A stretch of DNA of 47,206 nucleotides, from positions 1 to 47,206 of the forward strand of contig QIIW01000037.1 of assembly GCA_003231645.1 (NCBI GenBank). Direction: 5' to 3'. Origin of the DNA: Acidimicrobiia bacterium (lineage in GTDB: Bacteria > Actinomycetota > Acidimicrobiia > Acidimicrobiales > Aldehydirespiratoraceae). A model generated the notes under the pieces. That model had not been told where the DNA came from, made no database searches, and saw only the letters and a list, made by a program, of their open reading frames with translations. This document shows, in pieces, positions 1 through 8,660 of the stretch; the stretch's first letter is position 1; each line of letters begins with the position of its first letter. The translations under genes and the position numbers were made by a program.

Positions 1-90
1 AAGAAGGCACCCGCCAAGAAGGCACCCGCCAAGAAGGCACCCGCCAAGAAGGCACCCGCCAAGAAGGCACCCGCCAAGAAGGCACCCGCC
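1..90 (+). repeat. Six perfect 15-bp tandem repeats (AAGAAGGCACCCGCC)
   Basis: Six consecutive identical 15-bp units encode KKAPA. No synonymous difference is seen among the copies inside the window, and the array continues off the left edge. Perfect identity at the DNA level suggests recent expansion or ongoing slippage. Confidence 0.95.
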
Positions 91-117
91 AGGAAAGCGG
101 CCAAGAAGCGCAGGTGA
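1..117 (+). CDS. C-terminal tail of a histone-like (HU/H1-type) DNA-binding protein, 5' truncated
   Basis: Only the last 38 codons are in the window. They read as six copies of Lys-Lys-Ala-Pro-Ala followed by RKAAKKRR and a TGA stop at 115-117. Tails of repeated Lys/Ala/Pro are typical of actinobacterial HU proteins fused to a histone-H1-like extension and of other nucleoid-associated proteins, where the basic tail binds DNA non-specifically. The folded domain that would identify the protein lies upstream and is not visible, so HU is an inference from the tail alone. Another Lys-rich tailed protein is possible. A strong hairpin begins nine bases after the stop. Confidence 0.6.
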   Translation, partial: KKAPAKKAPAKKAPAKKAPAKKAPAKKAPARKAAKKRR

Positions 118-126
118 TCTGCTCCG

Positions 127-168
127 GAAGTCTTGGGGAATCCCGGTCTGGTCGGGGTTCCCGACTTC
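127..168 (+). terminator. Terminator-like hairpin after the histone-like gene
   Basis: A long inverted repeat lies just after the TGA. GAAGTC (127-132) plus GGGAATCCCG (136-145) pairs with CGGGGTTCCC (153-162) plus GACTTC (163-168). That gives 16 base pairs with one G-U wobble, a 3-nt bulge and a 7-nt loop. There is no U-tract, as is common for actinobacterial terminators. Confidence 0.65.
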
Positions 169-174
169 TCGGTG

Positions 175-180
175 CAATCT
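175..180 (+). promoter_or_regulatory. Possible -10 element (CAATCT) of the penicillin-acylase gene
   Basis: CAATCT ends 7 nt before the ATG at 188, the spacing expected for a leaderless transcript. No Shine-Dalgarno sequence is present. The match is loose (A2 and T6 only). Confidence 0.25.
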
Positions 181-187
181 CCACCCG

Positions 188-2350
188 ATGAGAAAAGCAC
201 CGACGCCCGACGGCGTGAACATCTCGCGTGACGAGTTCGGCGTGCCCCACATTCGCGCCGAGGACCTCGAAGGCGCCTACTGGGGTATGGGCTACTGCCA
301 TGCCCTCGATCGCGCGGTGCAGATGTGTCTCACCCGCGTCGTCGGGCAGGGCCGCGTGTCGGAGTGTCTCGACTCCGGTCCGGAGTCCCTCGAGATCGAC
401 CTTTTCTTCCGCCGGATGAACTGGTCGGCCAAGACCGCCCGCGAGGTCGGGAATCTGTCGCCTGAGGCCAGCACCTTGTTCTCGGCCTACTGCCGCGGCG
501 TAAACGCCAGGTTCGAGAAGTCGCGACCCTGGGAGTTCAGGGCTCTGCGGTTCAAGCCCGAGCCATGGACGATCGACGACACGATCCTGTTGGTTCGTAC
601 CACCGGCTACGTTTCCTTGGCTCAGTCGCAGGCCGAGATCGAACAACTGTTCGTCGAGCTGGTTCAAGCGGGCGTGACCGACGAGCAGCTCGAGTCCCTC
701 TTCCCCGGACGCCTTCATCCGTTCGATCGTGCCAGGATCGAACAGGTCCGGGTCGGTCGGGCACGCCAAGTCCCCGACACGATGCGGTGGGGCCTGTCGG
801 ATCGACGCATGATCGCGTCCAACAGCTGGGTCGTGGCGCCATCGAGAAGCGCCTCCGGCAATGCCATGATGGCCAACGATCCCCATCTCGAGATCAACCG
901 ACTTCCCAACATCTGGGTCGAGCAGGTCGTCGAACTCCCCGACGACACGATCATCACCGCCAACATGCCCGGGATTCCCGGCATCCTCGTCGGCCGCAAC
1001 GACCACGTGTCGATCGGCGCCACGTACTCGTTTCTCGACGCCGTCGACTCGTGGATCGAAGATTGCCGCGACGGTCGCTACCGGCGCGGCGCCGACTGGG
1101 TCGCATTCGAGGAACGACACGAGACGATCAAGGTAAAGGGTGGCCGGCCGGTCGAGGTCGTTTTCTACGAAAACGAGCATGGGGTCCTCGACGGCGACCC
1201 CAACGAAACCGGCAGCTACCTCGCCACCCGGTGGGCACCCGCGGAGGGAGGAGCCGCCTCGCTGAACGCCATGACCGAGTTCCTGTCGGTGAAATCGGTG
1301 GCCGCGGCAATGCAGGTCGTTCGGAAACTGGAGATCTCGTTCAATTGGGTGATGGCCGACGCTGAGGGGCACATCGGATTCCAGATGTCGGGCCTCATGC
1401 CGCTACGCAGTCCGGCCGCCACCGGCTTCACCCCGATGCCAGGATGGGACCCCGACTTCGACTGGTCGGGGTGGGTCTCCGGGGACGACCTTCCTCGCGC
1501 TTTCGATCCCACCGACGGTTACATCGTCACCGCCAACAACGACCTCAATCACCTCGGAGCCGTGGATCCGATCAACATGGCCATGGGAGACTTCAGATCT
1601 CGCCAGATCGCCGACATGCTGGAAGCCGGCCCCTGCGACGAGCCTCACTTCAGGGAGATCTTCGGCAATGTCCACTCGAGGCAGGCCGCTGAGATGCTCA
1701 CCATACTGCGGCCACTTCTGGGAGACACCAAGACTGACCGTGAACTCGCTGAATGGGATCATTCCTATTCGATCGACTCGCGTGGCGCCGTCGTGTTCGA
1801 GGCGTTCTACAAACAACTCATCGAGGAAATGTTCGCGAGCCGCGAGATCGGATCCGACGTGATCCGCTTCCTGATCGAATCGAGCGGAACCTTCGTCGAC
1901 TTCTACGCCGTGTTCGACGCGGTTCTTCAGGCCGAAGCCTCGCCGTGGCTGGGCGAGAGGACCCGCAGCGAGGTCTGGAAGGCCGCGCTGGCCAGGACCG
2001 ACCCTCCGGACGGTGTGTGGGGCGACCACAACCGGGTGACTCTCACCAACCTCCTCTTCGACGGGAAGCTGCCACGATTCCTGGGTTTCGACGTCGGGCC
2101 CATACCGCTGGCGGGCGGACGGGCCACGCCGCACCAAGGCCAGGTCTATTCGGCCGCAGGTCGCCCGACGAGTTTCGCACCGTCACTCAGGGTCATTGCC
2201 GACATGGGCAAACCGGGGATTCGGTCGGTGCTGATCGGGGGGCCGTCCGACCGGCGCTTCTCCCGGTGGTACAAGTCCGACGTCCAACGCTGGCGACAGG
2301 GGAAGCTGAAATCGCTGCGCCGACACGGGGCCGAGGACCCGATGGACTGA
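188..2350 (+). CDS. Penicillin acylase family (Ntn-hydrolase) protein
   Basis: This 720-aa protein has the architecture of the penicillin/cephalosporin/N-acyl-homoserine-lactone acylase family. In that family a precursor cleaves itself to expose a catalytic N-terminal serine on the beta chain, which then hydrolyses amide bonds. The start resembles an alpha chain (DEFGVPHIRAEDLEGAYWG near residues 15-33). The expected nucleophile is Ser211 in ASNSWVV, followed by MMANDPHLE, and GIPGILVGRND lies downstream. There is no signal peptide: the alpha-chain motif starts about ten residues after the ATG, although characterised relatives are exported. The substrate cannot be read from sequence; acyl-homoserine lactones, beta-lactam side chains and N-acyl amino acids are all possible. 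It stands alone between a terminator hairpin and ettA. Family assignment is firm; substrate is unknown. Confidence 0.9.
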   Translation: MRKAPTPDGVNISRDEFGVPHIRAEDLEGAYWGMGYCHALDRAVQMCLTRVVGQGRVSECLDSGPESLEIDLFFRRMNWSAKTAREVGNLSPEASTLFSAYCRGVNARFEKSRPWEFRALRFKPEPWTIDDTILLVRTTGYVSLAQSQAEIEQLFVELVQAGVTDEQLESLFPGRLHPFDRARIEQVRVGRARQVPDTMRWGLSDRRMIASNSWVVAPSRSASGNAMMANDPHLEINRLPNIWVEQVVELPDDTIITANMPGIPGILVGRNDHVSIGATYSFLDAVDSWIEDCRDGRYRRGADWVAFEERHETIKVKGGRPVEVVFYENEHGVLDGDPNETGSYLATRWAPAEGGAASLNAMTEFLSVKSVAAAMQVVRKLEISFNWVMADAEGHIGFQMSGLMPLRSPAATGFTPMPGWDPDFDWSGWVSGDDLPRAFDPTDGYIVTANNDLNHLGAVDPINMAMGDFRSRQIADMLEAGPCDEPHFREIFGNVHSRQAAEMLTILRPLLGDTKTDRELAEWDHSYSIDSRGAVVFEAFYKQLIEEMFASREIGSDVIRFLIESSGTFVDFYAVFDAVLQAEASPWLGERTRSEVWKAALARTDPPDGVWGDHNRVTLTNLLFDGKLPRFLGFDVGPIPLAGGRATPHQGQVYSAAGRPTSFAPSLRVIADMGKPGIRSVLIGGPSDRRFSRWYKSDVQRWRQGKLKSLRRHGAEDPMD

Positions 2351-2370
2351 GCGCCACGCGCTCTCACCGA

Positions 2371-2376
2371 TAGATT
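2371..2376 (+). promoter_or_regulatory. Putative leaderless -10 box (TAGATT) of ettA
   Basis: TAGATT lies 9 nt upstream of the ettA ATG, and no Shine-Dalgarno sequence intervenes. It matches the TANNNT pattern with 6-9 nt spacing seen before several genes in this window. Confidence 0.4.
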
Positions 2377-2385
2377 GCAGCGCCT

Positions 2386-4086
2386 ATGCCCGCACAGTTC
2401 ATCTTCACCATGCACAAGGTCGGCAGGTTCATCCCCCCAAACCGTGATGTCCTCAAGGACATCACGCTTGCGTTCTTCCCGGGCGCGAAAATCGGGGTCC
2501 TCGGCCCCAACGGTGCCGGCAAGTCGACGCTGCTCAGGATCATGGCCGGGGTCGACAACGGCCACACCGGCACCGCTCAGCTCACCGGAGGTTTCACGGT
2601 CGGCATGCTCGAGCAGGAGCCCCATCTCGACGACTCCAAGGATGTGCTCGGCAACGTCATGGACGGCGCAGGCGATTCCGCCTCTCTCCTCGCCGACTAC
2701 GACGAGGTGATGGCCGGCTGGTCGGATCCCGACGCCGACTACGAGAAACTCGGAGCGCGACAAGCCGACATCGAGTCGAGGATCGAGGCCATCGGTGCCT
2801 GGGACCTCCAACGCAACGTCGAGATCGCCATGGACGCGCTGCGCACTCCCCCGTCGCATTACCCGGTCACGGACCTCTCCGGCGGCGAGCGCCGCCGTAT
2901 CGCTCTGGCCAGGCTCCTGCTCTCCAAGCCCGACCTTCTTCTGCTCGACGAACCGACCAACCACCTCGATGCCGAGTCGGTGGCCTGGCTGGAACGCACG
3001 CTCAAGGACTACGCCGGCACCGTGGTGGCGATCACCCATGATCGCTACTTCCTCGACAACGTAGCCGAGTGGATCCTCGAGCTCGACCACGGGCGCGGCT
3101 ACCCGTTCGAGGGCAACTACAGCGGCTTTCTCGAACAGAAGGAAGCACGCCTGGCGTCCGAGAACAAGGCCCACGACATTCGCCGCCGTACCCTCAAGCA
3201 CGAACTCGAGTGGGTACGCATGGCCCCGAAGGCCCGGCAGGCCAAGGGCAAGGCACGTCTGGCTGCCTACGACAGACTGCTCGAGGACGCCCGCGCCGCC
3301 GAGGGCCGAGCGGCCAACCTCGAAATCGTGATCCCTGCCGATTCCCGCCTCGGCGATGTCGTCATCGAAGCCGACAACATTTCCAAGGGCTTCGACGACA
3401 AGCTCCTGATCGACAACCTGTCGTTCTCACTTCCTCCCGCCGGGATCGTCGGCGTGATCGGGGCCAATGGCGCCGGCAAGTCGACACTGTTCAGGATGAT
3501 CATCGACGCGGCCGAGGGCGCTGGTGACCGGACCTACTCGCCCGACGCCGGAACGCTGCGGATCGGCCCGACCGTGACCCTCGGCTACGTGGACCAAGAG
3601 CGCACGCTCGATCCCGGGAAGACGATCTACGAGGAGATTACCGGCGGAGCCGACAACCTCGAGGTGGGCGGACGCGAGATCCACGGACGGGCCTACGTGG
3701 CCTCGTTCAACTTCAAGGGATCCGATCAGCAGAAGAAGGTCGGCACGATCTCCGGTGGCGAGCGCAACCGAGTCCATCTCGCGAAGGTGCTGAAGGAAGG
3801 CGCCAACGTCTTGTTGCTCGACGAACCGACCAACGATCTCGATGTCGACACCCTGCGTGCGCTCGAGGATGCCGTGGAGGCGTACGCCGGGTGCGCGGTG
3901 ATCGTGAGCCACGATCGCTGGTTCCTCGACCGCGTGGCCACCCACATCCTCGCCTTCGAGGGCGACTCCGTGGTGCGGTGGTTCGAGGGGAACTTCACCG
4001 AATACGCCGACTTCCGCAGGCGCGAGCACGGCATCGATGCCATGCGGCCCCAGCGGATCAAGTACAAGCCGGTCTCGCGGGGTTGA
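2386..4086 (+). CDS. ettA: Energy-dependent translational throttle protein EttA (ABC-F ATPase)
   Basis: A 566-aa soluble protein with two ABC ATPase domains and no membrane segment, the layout of ABC-F factors. EttA binds the ribosomal E site and adjusts the first peptide-bond step to the ADP/ATP ratio. Walker A motifs are GPNGAGKST (about residues 40-48) and GANGAGKST (about 359-367). The signatures are LSGGERRRIALAR and ISGGERNRVHLAK, with Walker B/D-loops LLLLDEPTNHLD and LLLLDEPTNDLD. Near full-length similarity to EttA is suggested by the N-terminal FIFTMHKVGR and a length close to the 555-aa E. coli protein. It is followed directly by a hairpin, so it is probably monocistronic. The assignment to EttA rather than another ABC-F member rests on overall resemblance. 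Confidence 0.93.
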   Translation: MPAQFIFTMHKVGRFIPPNRDVLKDITLAFFPGAKIGVLGPNGAGKSTLLRIMAGVDNGHTGTAQLTGGFTVGMLEQEPHLDDSKDVLGNVMDGAGDSASLLADYDEVMAGWSDPDADYEKLGARQADIESRIEAIGAWDLQRNVEIAMDALRTPPSHYPVTDLSGGERRRIALARLLLSKPDLLLLDEPTNHLDAESVAWLERTLKDYAGTVVAITHDRYFLDNVAEWILELDHGRGYPFEGNYSGFLEQKEARLASENKAHDIRRRTLKHELEWVRMAPKARQAKGKARLAAYDRLLEDARAAEGRAANLEIVIPADSRLGDVVIEADNISKGFDDKLLIDNLSFSLPPAGIVGVIGANGAGKSTLFRMIIDAAEGAGDRTYSPDAGTLRIGPTVTLGYVDQERTLDPGKTIYEEITGGADNLEVGGREIHGRAYVASFNFKGSDQQKKVGTISGGERNRVHLAKVLKEGANVLLLDEPTNDLDVDTLRALEDAVEAYAGCAVIVSHDRWFLDRVATHILAFEGDSVVRWFEGNFTEYADFRRREHGIDAMRPQRIKYKPVSRG

Positions 4087-4109
4087 CGGCAGGCCCGACC
4101 GGCCCGCCG
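4087..4109 (+). terminator. Hairpin immediately after ettA
   Basis: CGGC (4087-4090) and GGCC (4092-4095) pair with GGCC (4101-4104) and GCCG (4106-4109), around one A-C mismatch and a 5-nt loop. The stem starts on the base after the TGA. There is no U-tract. Confidence 0.45.
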
Positions 4110-4161
4110 TGGCCACTACCCGAAATCCTCACGCTCGCTTCATCGTGTCCGATGGTTCCAC

Positions 4162-4398
4162 ATGGCCGAGTCGGCAACCAAGAGCCAATGGAAGAGCAGG
4201 GCGGTCACCCGCCGGATCGAGGCCGGAGAGACGACCGAGTGCGAGCACTGCGGTGAGCGGGTCAAGTTTCGTGCCCGCGAGCACAACTATCAGGTCATCT
4301 GCAATGTCTACGTCGACAGCAGCTGGGACCACGTGGAACACTTCCATGCCCCCTGCTACGACGAGGCCAAGCTCCCCTTCGGCGAACCACTCGACTGA
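4162..4398 (+). CDS. Small conserved-looking Cys/His protein of unknown function
   Basis: A 78-aa hydrophilic protein that I cannot assign to a named family. It carries Cys27-x2-Cys30 (CEHC) and, about 30 residues on, His60, His62 and Cys65 (HFHAPC). This pattern could hold one zinc ion in a small zinc-ribbon or knuckle. The N-terminal 20 residues are basic. It faces pcm tail to tail, with only 3 bases between the two stops. No obvious Shine-Dalgarno sequence precedes the ATG. Codon use matches the neighbours, which supports a real gene. A nucleic-acid-binding or metal-handling role would be a guess. Confidence 0.7.
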   Translation: MAESATKSQWKSRAVTRRIEAGETTECEHCGERVKFRAREHNYQVICNVYVDSSWDHVEHFHAPCYDEAKLPFGEPLD

Positions 4399-4401
4399 TC
4401 C

Positions 4402-5118
4402 TCAGAAACCGTCCCACCCCGCCGGCGGGTCGTAGCCCCCCGCGCCCAGGAGGGGTACGAAACGCACGGCGGCAATCTCACGGCGTTCGAACTCGTCTCG
4501 GCGACGGATCCCGGAGATGAGAACCTGGCCGGTTGGACCCTCGGTCGGCATCACGAGTCGTCCGCCCTCGCTGAGTTGGTCGATCAGTTGGCTAGGCACG
4601 CCCGGCCCCGCTGCCGATACGCAGACAGCGTCATAGGGTGCCGACTCGGGCCACCCGATCGAACCATCGCCACACACCACCTCGACATTGTCGTATCCGA
4701 GGCGCCCCAGACGACGTGCCGCGGCCGCCGCCAGCGCAGGAATCCGTTCGACCGACACGACCCGTGAGGCGAGCTGCGACATCACGGCCGCGGCGTAGCC
4801 CGACCCGGTCCCGACGTCGAGAACAAGGTCGTCCCGGCCGATCGACAGGGCCTCCACGGCCAACGCCACGATGTAGGGCTGCGAGATCGTCTGTCCCCAA
4901 CCGATCAGCAGGGGTCCGTCGTCGTAGGCCGATTCGGCCATGTCGGCGGGCACAAATTCCTCGCGGGGTACCAGCCCCATCGCACTCAGGACCCGCTGAT
5001 CGCGGATCCCTCTTGCCGCCAGATGGCGGCGCACCATGACCCGACGACGTGAACCCTCCGGCGTCTCCATGGCCCAATCCAACCACCACGGTGGCGACCG
5101 CACCCGTCGCCGCCGCAT
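4402..5118 (-). CDS. pcm: Protein-L-isoaspartate O-methyltransferase
   Basis: A 238-aa SAM-dependent methyltransferase that tags isoaspartyl residues in aged proteins so that they can revert to aspartate. Family marks are VPREEFVP in the first third, the glycine-rich SAM loop DVGTGSGYAAA, the acidic VSVERIP that follows it, and GWGQTISQPYIVA before the fold. An upstream extension is open, but I chose the ATG at 5118 because GAGGG sits 6 nt ahead of it and the extra residues look unlike the family. A second ATG about 15 codons in is also possible. It is divergent from a small membrane-protein gene and shares a 145-bp regulatory gap with it. Confidence 0.9.
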   Translation of the reverse strand: MRRRRVRSPPWWLDWAMETPEGSRRRVMVRRHLAARGIRDQRVLSAMGLVPREEFVPADMAESAYDDGPLLIGWGQTISQPYIVALAVEALSIGRDDLVLDVGTGSGYAAAVMSQLASRVVSVERIPALAAAAARRLGRLGYDNVEVVCGDGSIGWPESAPYDAVCVSAAGPGVPSQLIDQLSEGGRLVMPTEGPTGQVLISGIRRRDEFERREIAAVRFVPLLGAGGYDPPAGWDGF

Positions 5119-5263
5119 GTTGTTCCCTCTCTGTGGAACGAATGGCGGCGTGAGTGTGTTCCTCCCCGGACAATCCAAACGGAAATCGTGGCCGGCGAAC
5201 CGGAGCCGTCGACCGGGTGGGTCGAAGGCGTCCGTGAGCAGTCCACACGAAGGGCAGAAACCG

Positions 5264-5782
5264 ATGACATTCACACTCGCATCCACACTCGCCGGGCAGT
5301 ACAGCCCGGGCTGGGCGGTCTTCGCCGGTGCCATCGGCGCCCTGGCCATGCTGGTGGTGATCTACGGTGGTCGCGCCATGGGCATGACCAGGATGGATCT
5401 GCTGCGCACACTCGGCACCATGGTCCTGCCGAAGGGCTCCACCAGCACCGTCTACGGCGTCGGCCTGATGATCCACCTCATGATGGGAGCCGGGCTGGCC
5501 CTGATCCACACCGGACTTCTCCACGCCTTCGATCCCACCTCCACGGCCGCCGCCGCCGGGTTGGGAATCCTCATCGGTGCCGTGCACGGCACGATGGTCA
5601 CCGCAGCGATGCCGGTGATGCTCAGAATGGGTCACCCGCTGGTCAAGGACGGAACCATCGACGACCCGGGCCCGGCCATGACCGGCTTCGGGAAGATGAC
5701 CCCCGTCGGAATGGTCATGGCTCACGTCGTCTACGGTCTCGTGGTGGGAGCCATCTACGCCGGCGCCGTCGCCGTGGGCTGA
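5264..5782 (+). CDS. Small integral membrane protein, function unknown
   Basis: A 172-aa hydrophobic protein with about four predicted membrane segments: near residues 15-38, 62-85, 95-115 and 145-170. I do not recognise the family. The start at 5264 was chosen over an open upstream extension because GAAGGG lies about 9 nt ahead and the first membrane helix follows naturally. Residues between helices 3 and 4 include a Pro/Gly-rich loop (PGPAMTGFG). It is transcribed away from pcm and ends 8 bases from the stop of cysC, which runs toward it. Nothing in the sequence gives a substrate or enzymatic motif. Confidence 0.75.
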   Translation: MTFTLASTLAGQYSPGWAVFAGAIGALAMLVVIYGGRAMGMTRMDLLRTLGTMVLPKGSTSTVYGVGLMIHLMMGAGLALIHTGLLHAFDPTSTAAAAGLGILIGAVHGTMVTAAMPVMLRMGHPLVKDGTIDDPGPAMTGFGKMTPVGMVMAHVVYGLVVGAIYAGAVAVG

Positions 5783-5790
5783 TCCCCTGC

Positions 5791-6381
5791 TCACCCCAGA
5801 AGGTCGAGCACCATGGCCGCCATCGCGGTCGGGGTTCCGTCGGCTGGGGTGAGCCGAAGGTCCGGTCGCAGTGGCGCCTCGTAGGGATCATCGATGCCGG
5901 TGAAACCGGAGATCTCACCGGCCCGGGCCCTGGCATAGAGACCCTTGGGGTCGCGCTGCTCGCAGATCTCCATCGGCGTGTCGACGAAGACCTCGATGAA
6001 CCTCACCCCTGCCGCCTCGCTCAGCGCACGCGCGTTGTCGCGGGCATCGCGGTAGGGGCTGACGAGGGGCACCAGAGCGACCACACCCGCGTCGGCCATC
6101 AATCGGGCCACCTCGGCCACACGTCTGACGTTCTGATCGCGGTCTTCGGCGCTGAAGCCGAGATCGCTGTTCAATCCGTGACGAATGTTGTCGCCGTCGA
6201 GCACATAGGCGGGCCGGCCCAGCCCTACGAGAGCCGCCTCGACCTCGGTGGCTACCGTCGACTTGCCCGATCCCGACAGCCCCGTGAACCAGATCGTGGC
6301 CCCCGAGAAACCGATCTCGTTCCAACGTCGGGCCTGACTCAGATGGCCCGGGTGCCAGACAACATCGGGACTCTTGGCCAC
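5791..6381 (-). CDS. cysC: Adenylylsulfate (APS) kinase
   Basis: A 196-aa kinase that phosphorylates APS at the 3' position to give PAPS, the last step of sulfate activation. The P-loop GLSGSGKST is at residues 34-42. DGDNIRHGLNSDLGFS, the family's APS-binding segment, follows near 62-77. PLVSPYRDARDNAR and DPKGLYARARAGEI complete the family pattern. The start is GTG at 6381, one base after the cysN stop, so translation is almost certainly coupled. It is a stand-alone kinase rather than a fusion to CysN. It forms an operon cysD-cysN-cysC. Confidence 0.95.
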   Translation of the reverse strand: MAKSPDVVWHPGHLSQARRWNEIGFSGATIWFTGLSGSGKSTVATEVEAALVGLGRPAYVLDGDNIRHGLNSDLGFSAEDRDQNVRRVAEVARLMADAGVVALVPLVSPYRDARDNARALSEAAGVRFIEVFVDTPMEICEQRDPKGLYARARAGEISGFTGIDDPYEAPLRPDLRLTPADGTPTAMAAMVLDLLG

Positions 6382-6382
6382 G

Positions 6383-7639
6383 TCAGTTCGCCTCTCCGAG
6401 GATCATTCCCGCACCGACCGTGTCGTTGGTCGTCTCGTCGATCAGAATTAGGCTGCCGGTGGAGCGATTGCGTCGGTATTCGTCGAAGAACAGCGGCACT
6501 TGGCTGCGCATCGTGACCCGCCCGATCTCATTGAGCTTCAGCGTGCCCGCGTCCTCGTCGCGGCTCAAGGTGTTGATGTCGAGCCGGTAGGCGAGCTGCT
6601 TGATGATCACCTTCGCGGTGCGCGTGGTGTGTTTGACCACGAGGCGACTGCCGGTCGAGAGGGGTGATCTCCCCGACATCCAGCACACCATCGCATCGAT
6701 GTCCTGGGATGATGTCGGCCGGTTGTGGGGGCGGCACAGCATATCGCCGCGGGAGATGTCGATCTCGTCGCGGAGCCTGACGGTGACCGCCATCGGGGCG
6801 AACGCCTCATCGACCGGGCCGTCGAAGGTCTCGATGCTCTTGATCGTGGATCCGAACCCCGAAGGCAGGACCACCACCTCGTCACCCGGCCTCATCACAC
6901 CGCCGGCAACGGTGCCGGCATAGCCGCGGTAGTCGTGGAACTGATCGGACTGGGGTCGGATCACATACTGAACCGGGAAGCGCGGGTCGATGAGGTTGCG
7001 GTCGGAGGCGATATGAACCTCCTCGAGGTGGTGAAGCAGAGAGGGTCCGTCGTACCACGGGGTGTTGATCGACCGTTCGACCACGTTGTCGCCGTGAAGG
7101 GCCGACACCGGGATGAATGTCAGGTCGGCCACGTCGAGCTTCATGGCAAAGGCACGAAACTCCTCCTTGACCTCTTCGAAACGGCCTTCGTCGTAGTCGA
7201 CGAGATCCATCTTGTTGACGGCGAGGACCAGATGGGGAATGCGCAGGAGTGAGGCCAGGAACGCGTGACGGCGCGACTGCTCGAGCACCCCCTTGCGGGC
7301 ATCGATCAGCACGATCGCAAGGTCGGCGGTGGAGGCGCCGGTGACCATGTTGCGGGTGTACTGGATGTGGCCGGGCGTGTCGGCGATGATGAACTTGCGC
7401 TTCGGGGTCGAGAAATAGCGATACGCGACATCGATGGTGATGCCCTGCTCGCGTTCGGCCCTGAGCCCGTCGGTGAGTAGTGCCAGGTTGGTGTAGTCGC
7501 TGCCCATCTGCACCGAGGCCCGCTCGACGGCGTCCAGTTGGTCCTGGAAGATCGTCTTGGTGTCGTAGAGCAGTCGGCCGATGAGGGTCGACTTTCCGTC
7601 GTCGACACTTCCCGCGGTGGCGAACCGGAGCATTTCCAT
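6383..7639 (-). CDS. cysN: Sulfate adenylyltransferase subunit 1 (GTPase)
   Basis: A 418-aa translation-factor-like GTPase that couples GTP hydrolysis to APS formation by CysD. G1 is GSVDDGKST at about residues 10-18, the switch II motif is DTPGH and G4 is NKMD. These are followed by EF-Tu-like beta-barrel domains with the closing TVGAGMI. It lacks a C-terminal APS-kinase domain, which is supplied by the separate cysC. Its ATG overlaps the cysD stop by one base (TGATG). A second ATG two codons later (MEM) is an alternative start. Confidence 0.95.
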   Translation of the reverse strand: MEMLRFATAGSVDDGKSTLIGRLLYDTKTIFQDQLDAVERASVQMGSDYTNLALLTDGLRAEREQGITIDVAYRYFSTPKRKFIIADTPGHIQYTRNMVTGASTADLAIVLIDARKGVLEQSRRHAFLASLLRIPHLVLAVNKMDLVDYDEGRFEEVKEEFRAFAMKLDVADLTFIPVSALHGDNVVERSINTPWYDGPSLLHHLEEVHIASDRNLIDPRFPVQYVIRPQSDQFHDYRGYAGTVAGGVMRPGDEVVVLPSGFGSTIKSIETFDGPVDEAFAPMAVTVRLRDEIDISRGDMLCRPHNRPTSSQDIDAMVCWMSGRSPLSTGSRLVVKHTTRTAKVIIKQLAYRLDINTLSRDEDAGTLKLNEIGRVTMRSQVPLFFDEYRRNRSTGSLILIDETTNDTVGAGMILGEAN

Positions 7640-8544
7640 CAGAAGTACCCCTCCTTCTTGCGGTCTTCCATGGCTGCTTCCGACACCCGGTCATCGGCGC
7701 GGGTGGCTCCCCGTTCGGTGATGCGACTGGCCGACACCTCGGCGATGATCGCCTCGATCGTGCCGGCTGCCGACTCGACCGCGCCGGTGCAGCTCATGTC
7801 GCCGACCGTGCGATAGCGGACGGTTTCGACGAATGGCGTCTCGCCGTTCATGAGAGTGACGAACGGGCTGACCGACAGCAGCATGCCGTCGCGTTCGAAA
7901 ACCTCTCGCCGGTGCGAGAAGTAGACCGACGGGATCTCGATGTCTTCGGCCCGTATGTACTGCCAGATGTCGAGTTCGGTCCAGTTGGAGATCGGGAACA
8001 CGCGGATGTGTTCACCCTGTCGGGTCCGGCCGTTGTAGAGACTCCACAACTCGGGACGCTGGTTCTTGGGATCCCATTGGCCGAATTCGTCACGAAACGA
8101 GAACACCCGTTCCTTGGCCCGCGCCTTCTCCTCGTCACGGCGGGCGCCGCCGAACAGGGCATCGAAGCGATGCTCCTCGATGCCGTCGAGAAGCGTGCGG
8201 GTCTGCAGACGGTTTCTGCTGGCACGAGGTCCGGTCTCCTCGACGACCCTGCCGTCGTCGATCGCCTTCTGGACCGAGGCGACCACCAGTCTCACCCCCG
8301 CCTCATCCAGACGACGGTCACGGAACTCCATGACCTCGGGGAAGTTGTGTCCGGTGTCGACGTGCATGACCGGGAACGGGAGCCTGGCCGGCCAGAAGGC
8401 CTTCTCTGCCAACCTCAGCATGACGATGCTGTCCTTGCCGCCCGAGAACAGCAGACAGGGCCGCTCGAACTCGGCGGCGACCTCCCGGAATATGTGGATC
8501 GACTCGGCCTCCAGCTGTCGAAGGTGAGAGAGGTCATACGCCAT
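7639..8544 (-). CDS. cysD: Sulfate adenylyltransferase subunit 2
   Basis: A 301-aa ATP pyrophosphatase-type enzyme that makes adenosine 5'-phosphosulfate from ATP and sulfate, in complex with CysN. The PP-loop SGGKDS is at residues 34-39. The family segments HVDTGHNFPEVMEFRD, GGARRDEEKARAKER and FPISNWTELDIWQYI are all present. The length equals that of E. coli CysD (302 aa), which fixes the start at 8544 over a longer open frame. The C-terminus ends in KKEGYF as is usual. It is the first gene of cysDNC and diverges from cysQ across 116 bp, which should hold both promoters. Confidence 0.96.
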   Translation of the reverse strand: MAYDLSHLRQLEAESIHIFREVAAEFERPCLLFSGGKDSIVMLRLAEKAFWPARLPFPVMHVDTGHNFPEVMEFRDRRLDEAGVRLVVASVQKAIDDGRVVEETGPRASRNRLQTRTLLDGIEEHRFDALFGGARRDEEKARAKERVFSFRDEFGQWDPKNQRPELWSLYNGRTRQGEHIRVFPISNWTELDIWQYIRAEDIEIPSVYFSHRREVFERDGMLLSVSPFVTLMNGETPFVETVRYRTVGDMSCTGAVESAAGTIEAIIAEVSASRITERGATRADDRVSEAAMEDRKKEGYF

Positions 8545-8660
8545 TGAGAGCACCAAACGTCGAGTCCATCGGCCGCATGTTACGGTCATCGTCAGCTCAT
8601 ATCGGCTATTGCGCGCCAACATCGAGATGTTCACGCGGAGTCAGATTCGGAGGCGTCGGC

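Noticed and set aside
1..90. Tandem repeats as a CRISPR array
   Set aside because: No spacers; the units are contiguous codons for KKAPA.
5119..5263. GGAAC near 5134 as a third ECF promoter
   Set aside because: No CGTC-type -10 element lies at the 16-nt spacing seen in the two firm copies.
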